Source of the DNA: Dipteronia dyeriana | Taxonomy: Eukaryota; Streptophyta; Magnoliopsida; Sapindales; Sapindaceae | Direction: 5' to 3' | DNA: 64,000 nt | NCBI GenBank assembly: GCA_032871835.1 | Contig: CM065296.1 | Coordinates: 19,509,501-19,573,500, forward strand | Part shown: positions 1 to 10,555 of the stretch, one piece after another | How the letters are laid out: each line of letters starts with the position of its first letter | Position numbering within the stretch: position 1 is the first letter of the stretch | The notes under the pieces: generated by a model | Told to the model about the DNA's origin: nothing | Seen by the model: the letters and a program-made list of their open reading frames with translations, nothing else | Database searches by the model: none | Made by a program: the position numbers and the translations under genes

Positions 1-152
1 TCGATACAGATTGCTCTCCTTTCATGGCTGATGACCCAGCGGATGTCATCAGCTAGTCAGATTATGGGGACCTGACCAAGGGGTACGAAGATGATGATGT
101 TTCCCCTGGTGGGACCGAGCCTGGAGGTCCCTCGAGCATCTCAGGAGTTTGA
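1..152 (+). pseudogene. C-terminal tail of an acidic ORF, possibly the antisense ORF of a Tat-type Ty3 element
   Basis: Frame 3 reads an acidic, Gly/Pro/Ser-rich tail (SDYGDLTKGYEDDDVSPGG, then TEPGGPSSISGV) ending at the TGA at 150-152, with an in-frame TAG at 54-56. The following sequence is T-rich, like a 3' UTR. It lies opposite in strand to gypsy1 and beyond that element's integrase. Some Tat-lineage elements are known to carry an antisense ORF between pol and the 3' LTR, so that is the suggested identity. I do not recognise the protein itself, and most of it lies outside the window. Confidence 0.3.
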
Positions 153-279
153 TTCTGTCGCCGCATCTTTTGTTTCATTTTCCAATGTATACTTGATCAC
201 TTTTCTTTTGTAATAGTGTACAACTGGTTCTCTGATATGATTAATATCATTCTTTCTTTACTACTTCTGTTATCATTGC

Positions 280-573
280 ATTAAGTTAAATGATATGGTA
301 CGAACCAATAGTTAATTATATGGTTGGGATCATTTGATAACTTAAACTATATGCTCGTCGTAGCGTTGAGTTGAGTAGTCAATCTCTAACCGAGCAATCT
401 ATATTTGATTGGTGCTATTTATTAACTTAAACTATATGCATTTTATTGGATTAAGCTAATCACATGACTTAACTATAACCAAATATCTGCATGTGGTCAA
501 GGTCATCCATTAGTTCAACTGATTGTTTATTGCCATGAGTTAAATAACCTATTGATCGGTCTATTTCTATGCA
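280..573. repeat. Degenerate tandem repeats in the gypsy1 3' UTR (left part)
   Basis: The string AACTTAAACTATATGC occurs near 342 and 424 and again near 2290. It is followed by ATTAAGCTAATCAC and then by ATATCTGCATG or CATCTGCATG in the unit at 391-500 and in the unit at 2251-2360. The last two units are clearly homologous but about 1.87 kb apart, because an LTR-like insertion separates them. Confidence 0.6.
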
Positions 574-2243
574 TGTTTTAGGTCCCTATTTCCTATTATT
601 TGTGCTTTGTTCTTGGGTAAAATTAGGTATTTTATGTGTTTGTTGAGCATATGTGGGTCACATTCCATTCAAGAGGTGTTGGATGTTGTTTTAGAGAAAA
701 TGAGTAAAACGACAATTTTTGGACCAGAATTCTATTTTCCGATCGAATTGTGTGTCTTACTACCTACGGATTGAAAGCCCTAGAATTCTAGTTTCCGATG
801 CACTTTATGTATCACAATTCCGATATTTCTAGAAGACGTTATGCAATTTAGTAAACAAAGGTCAGTGCTGAAAAGTCAACCGCGGGCTAGACGGCCGTTC
901 AGACATAAGACCTACCCAGCAGTTTGAGGAGCGGTACATGGTAGAAGAATTTCACGGTTTGGATGTGGTGACCTATAGAGAGACCCAGGCCGCAGTTTGA
1001 CAAATTTTTGGCGGAAAACCACTCCGAATTGGTCCAGAATTGTTCCAAAACTTTCCAAATCAAATTCTAATGATTTCAGAAGACCAAAACATGTTTGGGA
1101 AACTTCCAAAACTCAAATTATGAGTCAAACATCAAAGGAGGAAATTCAATTTAGGAAAGGATTCTCATTCCTTGTTTCATTATACTTTCCCACTTGATAG
1201 ATTTCCTAAACCTAAGAAGAATTGGGGGTTCACAAGAAAAAATCACCTATAAATACTCCATTTTCTTTACAGTTGAAAAAAAAAACAAGCCAAGGGAGGT
1301 CCCAAGCCACCAAGGGGGCCGTCCCCCACCACTCCATCATACATCACCTCACAATTTCCATTCATCTTTACACATCGAAAATTTGAAGGAAGAAGAATTC
1401 ATCATTGAAAGCTTAAAGAATTATTGAAGGCCAAGATGAGTTTTATCTTTTGTTTCTCTTCTCTTTCTATTATCACCATGTGTAACTAATTTTGTAACTA
1501 GGGAATCAATGTAAACCTTTTGTGAATGCTCAAGTTTAGATTAATATCATTATTTCTTCAATTCAATTCTTGATTTATTCATTGTTCTTAATTGTTTAAT
1601 CCTCATTAGTTGTAATATTTATTCACACCATAGACCAATGGTGAATAATTATTTGGCATGATTTTACGGTTAAGACTATCTAAGAATTAGGGTTAGAGTA
1701 TAGACCAAACCTAACCTTGATTAATGCTCTTTTGAATGAATGGATTTTATCTTTAGCATAGACTAAGCAAAGTATAGAATTTGGTTCTTATTTCTTACGC
1801 TTAACGGGTTTCCGATCATTATTCATACCATAGACCAAGGGTGAATAGTGGTTGGGAATACTTGACTCATCCCGCGATCATACGGTAATAGTCATATTAA
1901 AGATAAAAAATGAACCCTTTGATTGATTGAATCTTGTTCACAAATTAATTCCAAACATTGAGTGTTCATAATTGGGGATCATTGATGACCTAGTGTTTTC
2001 TTTCTATTGATCACAAACCAAAAATTCTCAATTGCTTTCTTTACTTTAATTTAATTTAATTTAGTTTTAGTTTTAAATCAATCATCATCAATATTTGGTT
2101 ACTTTAATTTAGCTTTAATCAGAACTAGTTTTGAATCAATAAATCTCTAGTCCTCGTGGGAACGATCCTTACTTGTCGTTGTACTTATCTTCACGATTCG
2201 TGCGCTTGCGAGTATTGTTTTTATAAAACACGAATTTACACAT
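574..2243 (+). mobile_element. Solo-type LTR of a Ty3/gypsy-like element
   Basis: This non-coding block splits a tandem-repeat region. It has a TATA box (1248-1254) followed by a long untranslated stretch. It ends in a segment ('cctcgtgggaacgatcc' near 2154, then 'gattcgtgcgcttgcgag' near 2195) of the kind that ends Athila/Tat-type plant LTRs, and terminates ...TTACACATCA at 2243. The left edge is my best TG start (TGTTTTAGG at 574); a start near 666 is also possible. I could not find a convincing 5-bp target duplication, so the borders are approximate. The ORFs at 997-1427 lie inside the LTR and have no family resemblance. Confidence 0.5.
1248..1254 (+). promoter_or_regulatory. TATA box of the solo LTR
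   Basis: The sequence CCTATAAATACTCC is a canonical plant TATA element in the middle of the LTR, where the U3 promoter is expected. A purine-rich leader follows. It sets the LTR orientation as plus, opposite to the surrounding gypsy1. Confidence 0.5.
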
Positions 2244-2976
2244 CACCTACCTTTAACCAAGTAATCTATGATTGGTCAGGGTTGTTTATTAACTTAAACT
2301 ATATGCGTTTTATTGCATTAAGCTAATCACCCTAACTTTGACCAAACATCTGCATGTTGTCAGATTTATTAAGTGACATTATTTATCCAACAGCTTTGAG
2401 TAGTACTAGCTCTAACTCGATCAGTTGTTTTGTTTCTCGACAACTTCGTTATTTTTTCATCAAGTAGTGTTCTTTTGGAGACCATTTGTATGGTATCTAA
2501 TTTATAGATGCTTATATTTTATCTGTCAACTAAGTCACTGGGACGTCTCCCAGTAGTCTATTGCTCAAGATTACCAATTTTACAAAAGATGCTCAAGTTT
2601 TTACTGGCAACTGTTTCAAATACAAATACTTCATCCCCCATTCTACTATTGGCTCATCCCATCAGGCACCTGTGGCCCGAAGGTGCCATAACAGTGTTTC
2701 AATACACCCATTTAGTTTCGGTGAGTGTACATTACCTTTACGACATATGTTTTTGGCCCTCTCACTGGGCCTCCCGGGCACCCCTATTGGTGTTGAGCTA
2801 TCTCAGGTGCCCCGGATAACTTTCGTAAATGAAAGCAAGGTCAAGAACACTTTTACTTGACTTCTTGAAACTGTTCCCTCGAGAGGACTTTTGTTGAATG
2901 CTAACAATAAATAACAATGAATTAGCTAACTTGAAAGAATAAAAAAAAAATTCACTCATAATTAAAGAAAAAACAT
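2244..2976 (-). other. gypsy1 3' UTR, right part (non-coding)
   Basis: The stretch between the integrase stop (2977) and the solo LTR. It holds the second half of the tandem-repeat region (2251-2440). It also has a moderately GC-rich patch (about 2640-2820, 'ggcacctgtggcccgaaggtgcc', a short inverted repeat), which corresponds in position to a GC-rich patch at 22690-22800 in gypsy2. ORFs here (2508-2860) overlap in several frames and are not credible genes. Confidence 0.5.
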
Positions 2977-5654
2977 CTAAGGGTAAAAAATCTTCAGATA
3001 TTGAGCGTTGCATGGCCTAGGCAGTTCACCCCCTTCTGGTCGGGTAAGGCGGTATGCTCCATGGCCAGCTAACCTGACCACTTGGTATGGTTCTTCCCAC
3101 TTGTTCGCCAATGGCCTCAGTGATTTTTCCTTTGTGTTAGGCGACACCCTTCTGAAAACTAAATCCCCGAGCTGGAATCTCTTTATCCAAACATGTGAAT
3201 TGTAATATCTGACTGCCCTTTGTTGATAGGTAGCGTTCCTTATCCTCGACAAGTCTCTCTTTTCCTCTCTACGTTTGCGTCGGGGTCAAAAAGTTGTACC
3301 CTTGGTGAATTATGAATTACTTTGACCAGGATCATTGCATTTATCTTGAACGTTAGTGAATAGGGAGTCTCTCCTATTGAAGTTTTCGGTAGGCCCACGA
3401 TACTTCATGAAGCTTGTCCGCATAATTTCCTTTCTTAGCATCAAGCTTGTTCTTAGCATCAAGCTTGTCCTTCAGGGTGTGTTTGATTTTTTTATTTAGT
3501 GCCTCCATCTGGCCGTTGGTCTGAGGATGGGCTGGTATGGTATATTAATTATTTATGTAAAAATCTTGTAACGTTTCCTTCAAATTGTCACTATCCAATT
3601 GGGTCCCGTTATTAGTGATATGGTGTCCGGGATGCCAAATCGGTAGATGATGTTCTTATTTACAAAAATGGTTGTGTTTTCTTCAGTTATATGAATCAGT
3701 GCCTCTACTTCCGTCAATTTTGTGAAGTAGTCTACAATTACATTGGCATGTTTTGCTCCTTCTTTAGTTACTGTTGGCATTCAGGTCTAACCCCCACATG
3801 ACGAATGACCACGACGTTAAGTTCTTCAGTTGTCCGGGTGGTTTTCGATGTCATTGGCTTTTCTCTAGCAATTGCCACATTGTTCCGCAACTGTCTGCGC
3901 ATCCTGGAATAGGGTCTTTTGTGCCAAACTTTTACGCTCGCAGTGGTTCCCAAATACCCCTCTATAGATACTTGTTGGTATCTATCCCTTTTTTATCGGG
4001 CTGACACATATCTATAAGGCCTTCAAAAATCCTCTTCTGTATAACTCCCCCCCCCCACCATTGAGTATATGGTGGCCTTATATTTAAGGCGTTTTGTCTC
4101 ACCCATATATGGTGGAAGTGTTCCATCTTCTAGGTACTTTTTGATTGGGGTCATCCAAATGGCCACCCCTTCTTTGATTACCCCTTATTATTGGTACCTC
4201 TTATTCTTCTTCAATACTAGGTCTCTTGAGTTGAGCTACCAAGATAGTTTTTGACCATATGGTAATGGTTGCTGATGCCAATTTTGAAAAAAAACATCAA
4301 CCTTCTATAGGCTTTGAATCTCCCAGGCAATACTCTGACTATCTCTAGATATGTGGTCATATTGTTGTCCTTGGCCTGGTACTCATCCAAAATTTGGTTC
4401 ACCACTACTTACAAGTCACTAAATATCTCCATCTCATCTGTCCCTAATGTTGTACAAACCCTGAGACTTGCCAAAAGTACCACATACTGGGCCATGTTGT
4501 TAGTAGCTTTGATGTCAAACCATAGGGCACACTCTACCTGATTAGCTTCCGAGGTGGATACCATTATACATGCCCCATTGCCGTACATGTTTGACGATCC
4601 ATCAACATGTAGTTTCTAGACGAACTCTTTCTTTTCCTTTTCTTTGAGCATCATGATTACCTCACCGTGTGGCTTAGCAAACTCGATGATTAGGTCGACC
4701 ATAATTTGGCCTTTTATTACGGCTCTTGGCTGGTATGTAATATCGAACTCACTTAGCACCACTGCCTATTTGGTTAAGCTCCATACACTTTTGGTTTGAA
4801 GAAAATCTGCTTAAGTGGGCAATCCGTGTAAACTTTAACTTTTTAAGCTTGGAAATAAGTTCTCAATTTTCTTACTGCGGTTACTAGTGCCAATGTCATA
4901 TGCACGGTGGCTTAATATCTAGTTTATGACGGTTACAAAGACTTAATGGTGTAATGCATCGATTTCTGTACCCTCTCATCCATCCTAACCAACACTAATC
5001 CCGTTGCCATAGGCGTGACCGATAAGTACATGTAGAGCACTTCTCCGTTTAGAGTTTTGGAAAGGATTAGCATTTTACCCAGGTACTCCTTGATCTTCTT
5101 AAAAGCCTACTCACATTTGTCATTCCACTCTACCCCGTTGCCCTTTTTTGTTGGCTTAAAAAAGGGTAAGCACTTGTTTGTCAACTTGCTAATAAATCGG
5201 TTCAAGGATGCTAGGTAGTCTGTTAGTCTTTGGATTTCCTTCAATGTATTTGGTGATCTCAACTTTTCTAACATCATTATCTTTTTTAGATTTACTTCAA
5301 TTCCCTTTTGATGGACTTGGAAACCTAGGAATATGTTCGAGGGTACCCTGAACACGCACTTTTTATGATTGAGCTTCATACCAAAATTCCTCAGTACCTC
5401 GAATGTTTCCCTGAGATCTGCTATGTGCTTCTCGACTGTTGTACACTTTGTTAGTCTGTCATCCACATACACCTCCATATTCCTACCGATATATCAGGCA
5501 AACATCTTATTCTCCAATCTCTGGTATGTTGCCCCAACATTTTCGAGACCAACAGGTATCACTTTATGATAGTATAACCCTTGATCGGTTGTGCATGACG
5601 TCTTTTCTTCATCTGGTTTGAACATCCTGATTTGGTTGTAACCCGAGTAAGTAT
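2977..5654 (-). pseudogene. gypsy1 pol, distal part: RT palm/connection, RNase H, integrase
   Basis: Reading leftwards on the minus strand, the segment begins YSGYNQI of the RT palm. The catalytic YVDD is at 5458-5469, followed by the downstream FLGF motif (about 5330). An RNase H segment (about 4620-4220) has the Tat-like start HVDGSSNMYGNG. The integrase core (3780-3580) contains VIVDYFTK and RFGIPDTI. The integrase C-terminus (3252-2977) contains WIKRFQLGDLVFRRV and GAYRLTRPEGGELPRPCNA. Several frame changes and stops interrupt it. The 5' end of this segment is cut at the element A insertion; the frame continues at 16530. Confidence 0.85.
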
Positions 5655-7610
5655 TGTTACATTTTAGTCTGTGTTGGCATTAATTCCATATCAAAATGAT
5701 GTTTACTTGTAATGATTTAGTTGTTTATATTCATGATGATTCAAGCTTCAAAGAAGAAGGAAAAACTAATCAAAGCAAGTTCAAAGTCTTCAAAGAGAAA
5801 GGATGCAATATGGTTCGACAAAGGTATACTAAGACCTTATCTTTCTCTTACAAGGCTTAGGCACACACACACAATTCATACATTTGTCCCTGCATCGTTG
5901 TGCACCATTATAGGCACACACACACACAATTCATACATTTGTGTCCTTGCATCGTTGTGCACCATTATAAGCATACACATACAATTCATTCATATGTGTC
6001 CCTGCATCGTTGTGCACAATGTATAACACATTCACACACTTGAAGATGAATGCTCATGCATTGGTATGGAAATAACATGTTTTGGAAAATACATGATTGG
6101 AGACTATCTCTATGTCATTTGAATTCTAGTGTGAATTATGTTTGTATGTGTATATGTTTGTATAACATGGATATTGAACTTGTTCCGGTCATTTCGGTTA
6201 CTCATACTATTGATTTCAAGTTCTAAGTCAAAAGATACTACACTTTCAACTCAGGTTGCATACATTGTCTTCGTCTTCATATATCGAGTCGAAATATTAA
6301 TTTCTGGGTTGAGTATCTTATATGTCCATGTCTGTGGAAGAGTTATGGTTCATAATTCGCAAACAGATTCGAATTCCGAGTTTGGAGGCCAGAGAACGCG
6401 AGAGAAGCGCACGAGGAAAAGAAGTGCAACCAAGCACTCTTTCCCGAGATGGCGCGTGGCTATCTTGGGTCAAAATGCTTGCTGCCCCGAGATGCCCACG
6501 CACCATCTGGGGCCGTAAGCATGCTTGGTGCACTTAAGGGTATTTTGGTCTTTTTGCTTCTATTCTTTCCCTCTCCTTTATATTTCCCTTCCCTCTCACA
6601 TTTCAATCAAAGAAGAAATTTAAAACTTGAGTGCAGAATTTTCTCTCTACATTTTCTCACCTTCCAAACACCATAACTTCTTCATTTGATCTTCGATTTG
6701 AGTGATTCAAAGTTGATAGTGTTTGTCTATTCATCCTCCATCTTTTCTCTGAAGGTTTGAGTGAGTTTTATTATTTTTTTTGGAGTCTAAGCACACAAAA
6801 ACGGGACAGTACCAAAATCAACTAAGGTATTGATTTTCTCTCAAAGTTTTCTTTTAAAACTCGGTCAATTGCCTTGGGTTTTCTTCTTCAACATATATAT
6901 GTGTCTTGTGATTGTTTTGATTTAAGTTTTGAGCTCATTTAAAGCTAGGTTGAGTTTCAATTGAAATCTCACATGTTGAGTTAGGTTTTGATTTTGCCTA
7001 TGTTTTCACATGTTTGGGATTGTATTGTGCTAGCTTTGATTCTAGGATTATTTGATGATCTTTGATTGATTGATTTTGTGAAAAATAGTTCCTCACATGT
7101 ATTAGACTCTCTTTGGCCGATTTCTCACAATGATACATGTTCTTATGTTCTTTTGAGCTATTCATGTGTTTTGTTGAATCTATGAATATGAATATGCTCT
7201 AGAACTTTAGCTTTAATCTAAATGACTTTGTCATATGATTTTAGCATGTTTTTGGCTTAAGAGATTTAAGCTTGATTTTGTGATTAATTGAACATATCTT
7301 GTGATTCAAGTTTTAGATCTATGCATGTATCTAGGTTGTAATTAATGCTGAACATATCTTACATGATCTAGATGGATTAAACATGCATGATTGACTAGAC
7401 TACATTTGATTTGTGCATTCATGCTCATGTCTAGTATTTTCCATGGGATGTGTTGATCATAACATTCTATGTTGTGTACTTGTTTGCGTTTTCCATTAAT
7501 GATCACCTAGATGCCTTATGAGAAGGAAGTCCTGGCAATAGGTGTGAGACTTATGTTGTTGATCAAGAAAGTCTTGGCAAGAGGTGTGAGATCTCGGATT
7601 GTCAAGCAAG

Positions 7611-7864
7611 GAAGTCTTGACTAGAGTCGGGAGGACTCATATAGTTGAGCAACAAGTCTTGCCTTGGGTCGTGAGGATCCGGAAGGGTGAGCGAGGAAGT
7701 CTTGACTATAGTCGGGAGGACTCGGATAGTTGGGCAAGAAGTCTTGCCTTGAGTGGTGAGGATCCAGAAGGGTGAGCGAGGAAGTCTTGACTAGAGTCAG
7801 GAGGACTCAGATAGTTGAGCAAGAAGTCTTGCCTAGGGTCGTGAGCATCTGGAAGGGTGAGAGA
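7611..7864 (+). repeat. 85-bp tandem repeat, three units, in element A 5' LTR
   Basis: Units begin GAAGTCTTGA at 7611, 7695 and 7781, with a partial fourth at 7865, and contain 'gggaggactc' and 'gcaagaagtcttgcct'. The 3' LTR has two units (15815, 15901), and related units appear in element B LTRs (31725-31900, 45705-45890). Copy number therefore changed after insertion. Confidence 0.85.
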
Positions 7865-8238
7865 GGAAGTCTTGACAAGAGGTGTGAGGCCTCTGATTGT
7901 TGAGCAAGAGGGTGACATCTTCATGAGTAGGATAGGAGGGTAGTTTCTAGGTGAAGGGGTCACTTGAGAGATTGTACTTGTTTTATCTACTAGTGGATTT
8001 TGTTTCCCGGTGGTTGCTAACCCGTGGATGTTTCCTCTTCGGAGGTTACCACGTTATATCTTGTGTCAACCTTTCTCTATCCCTATCTCTCTTATATTTG
8101 TATTTGTTATTTGAATACTATGGATAGAACTCTTTATGTAAGTTAACTTCTTTTCTATAATATAGATTGTGTATGTGTTATAAATACTTATTTGTATCGC
8201 ACTTTACTTGTTTTATATATTGATTAAGTGTCTTTAAT

Positions 8239-8240
<2 letters not shown>

Positions 8241-8292
<52 letters not shown>
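8241..8292. repeat. (AT)26 microsatellite in element A 5' LTR
   Basis: A pure AT run. The same site has about 24 units in the 3' LTR (16362-16409), about 22 in element B 3' LTR (31314-31357) and only about five in element B 5' LTR (45324-45333). Confidence 0.95.
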
Positions 8293-8295
<3 letters not shown>

Positions 8296-8417
8296 GATAC
8301 AAGCAATCTAGAGGGACAAACTTTTGTTTGTTTATAAGGGAGTCGAAAAAGGTGTCTAACTTATTCACCCCCCCTCTAGGTTAGCCTTGAGCATTTAACC
8401 GTGTTTGTATTTTCAAT

Positions 8418-8430
8418 TGGTATCAGAGCA
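8418..8430 (+). other. Primer-binding site of element A (initiator tRNA-Met)
   Basis: TGGTATCAGAGCA, two bases after the LTR end, is complementary to the 3' end of plant initiator tRNA-Met, the usual primer of Copia elements. It shows that minus-strand priming is encoded even though pol is not. Confidence 0.9.
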
Positions 8431-8498
8431 GGTTACTAGATTGTACTTAGTGAGAGTCCAGGTGATACATTCACAGTTTTTACAAAGATTTTGAGGTC

Positions 8499-10555
8499 AT
8501 GGGTTTACAAGATGATGTAATGGCGGAAGGAGCCTCAAATACTAGGCCATCATTACTTCGAGGCACTGACTATGGGTATTGGATGTTGAGGATGAAAGCC
8601 TACCTCCGCTCTATTGATGAAAGGGCTTGGATGGTAGTGGAAGAAGGTTATAGTCCTCCTACCAAGGTTCAAGAGGATGGAACCATGATACTCAAGCCAA
8701 GGAGTGAATGGACAATGAATGAGTTTGAGGTTGCTAAGTGGCATCATCGTGCTATGAATGCCATCGTTGGAGGAGTTGATGGACATCAATTCTCCTACAT
8801 CCAAAATCTTGAATCTGCAAAGGAAGCTTAAGATACTCTCCTAGTTACTAATGAAGGAACCTTAGCGGTGAAGAAATCAAGACTTCAAATGTTGGCATCA
8901 CAATTTGAAGGTTTAAGTATGGGTGAAGAAGAAAAGTTTGAAGACTTCCAATTCCGGCTTCTTAACATTGCTAACCAATGTCAGGCACTTGGAGTACCTA
9001 TCTCAAAAGAGCATTTAAATTAGAAAATCCGTAGGTCTCTTCCTAAGAGATTCAAATCAAAGGTGACTGCCATTGAGGAAAGCAAGGATTTGGATAACAT
9101 GAACATTAATGAGTTGCTTGGGTCTCTCCAAACTTATGAGATGTGCTTGAAGCCAATGATTAAGAGTAAGGGAATCGCTCTCAATGCTATTGAGGAGAGT
9201 GATGATGAAAATAAAGAGATGGCTCTTTTGGTTAGAAAGTTCAAGAAGTTTCTAAAGAAGAATGCCAAGCCTAGAGGCAAGTCTTCTAAGGAAAATGTAG
9301 TTAATAAAACATCATCTCCAAGGAATGATAAGAATAGTCAAGCCATGAACAAGAAAGATGTTCAATGCTACAATTGTCATAGTTTCGGTCACTTTGCTAG
9401 TGAGTGCACCAAGAAGCCATCTAAGAAAGACAAGAAAGGCAAAGTGTTGGTGGCTACTTGGAGTGATGATAACTCTAGTGATGATGAGAGCTCTAGTAGT
9501 GAGTCTTTAAATGATGAAGAGTTGGTGATCAACTTTGTAGCTCTAACGGCTTCTCATTCTCCACTAGATGTTGATGGTACAATATCTTTGAAAAAGAACT
9601 TTGATGCAAATCATCATGGAAGCTCTAGTTCTATTCCTACTAATCTTGAGTTGTTGGACAAGATAGAAAAGCTTGAAGAAGCTAGAGATAATGCTTTAAG
9701 AGAGGTAGTTGAAAATGATGATTTGATCAAGAAACAACTAGATGAGTTTGTGATTGTCACTCGTAGACTTCTTTGTGAGAAAGGTGATATTATGAAGAAG
9801 TTTAGAGAACTTGAAAAGATAAACCTTGAGAAGGAAAATGTGATATCTTCTTTGAGGAAGAGAGAACAAGAATTAATGGAAGAAATATACACGACTAAGG
9901 AGGCCATCAAGGACTTAGTGAATGATTTGGTAAGTGTGTCTAGTGTTAGGAATCATGTTAACTCTCATAGTGGTGAAGACGACTTGGTAGTTGAAGAGGA
10001 GCTCTTGGAAGCACCACTTTCTACTCACTTGGATGAAGTCGTGATTGATAACATAAGAAGAGAAGATCAAAAGCCAAGAAGAAGTTGGAGAACAAGGTAT
10101 CTTTGCAAACTTCTAGTGAAGCTAGTTCAACTCCAAAAGGTACAATCTCATATTTTATTCCAATTTGCCATTATTGCAACACAATATATCACATTAAGCC
10201 TAGGTGTTATAAATATATTGAAAAATAAAAATTAGGAAATGAATCTAGAGATAAGGAGATTAAACTTCAACTTGAACTTCAACTTGAACATGCTAAGGAT
10301 TTGAAAGTTGAAAAACATGAAAGTATTGCTAAGCATGAGAAGAAGTTGTGGAGTAGAAAGAATACTAATCTTGTTCAACTTGACAAAGCCTGTGTTAAAA
10401 ATGTTAAGGAAGAGTGTGTTAATGATATTCTTGTTAATCAAGTCATTGAAGGACTTTACTCTAGATTTAACATTGTTGTCAAGGATGATATTGGAAATGT
10501 TTGTGTAGGTACACCCAAGAACAAGTGGTTCAAGGGTGAGTGCTCTTATCACTAA
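8499..10555 (+). pseudogene. Element A gag (Copia UBN2-type, two zinc knuckles), inactivated
   Basis: About 685 codons from ATG 8499 to TAA 10553-10555. The N-terminal gag domain shows LLRGTDYGYWMLRMKAYLRS and later SEWTMNEFEVAKWHHRAMNA, as in Copia gag. A first CCHC knuckle CYNCHSFGHFASEC lies near 9367-9408, then acidic/serine and coiled-coil-like stretches (9650-9920). A second knuckle C-HY-C-NTIY-H-IKPR-C lies near 10172-10215, and the ORF ends FKGECSYH. Breaks are a TAA replacing a Trp codon at 8829, a TAG replacing Trp near 9022, and a frameshift between about 10045 and 10140. Two knuckles and this layout match SIRE/Maximus gags, but where the protease should follow the ORF stops. Confidence 0.88.

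Larger units (their letters stand above)
5655..8415 (+). repeat. Element A 5' LTR
   Basis: Starts TGTTACATTTTAG, ends GTTTGTATTTTCA. Internal landmarks are a (CA)-rich minisatellite with 'tgcatcgttgtgcaccattata' units (5869-6020), a TATA-like 'tttatattt' near 6580 and an 85-bp tandem repeat (7611-7864). There is also a CCGTGG...CCACGT stem-loop (8022-8054) and an (AT)26 microsatellite (8241-8292). Against the 3' LTR it differs by roughly 4% over the first 215 bp and by many changes plus a 32-bp deletion up to 6420. It then has only about five differences in 6424-7500, and diverges again after 7505. The ORFs inside are LTR sequence, not genes. Confidence 0.93.

Noticed and set aside
666..2243. 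Alternative left border of the solo-type LTR at TGTTGGATG
   Set aside because: Neither this start nor the one at 574 gives a matching 5-bp duplication; 574 was kept because the host repeat similarity seems to fade there, but it is not proven.
2508..2860. Overlapping ORFs of 103 and 99 codons
   Set aside because: They lie in the gypsy1 3' UTR in two frames at once, next to the integrase end on the other strand; no domain.
6449..6676. 75-codon ORF, identical in the C-terminal 75 codons of the ORF at 14516-14881
   Set aside because: Both lie at the same place in the two LTRs of element A, in the untranslated TATA/leader region. Identity reflects LTR homology and probable conversion, not coding constraint.
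7595..7880. Regular repeats resembling a CRISPR-like array
   Set aside because: Units of about 85 bp are contiguous with no unique spacers, lie in a plant LTR, and vary in number between the two LTRs: an ordinary minisatellite.
8417..8440. tRNA-like sequence
   Set aside because: Only a short stretch complementary to a tRNA 3' end (primer-binding site); no cloverleaf or A/B boxes follow. The same holds at 28369 and 45191.
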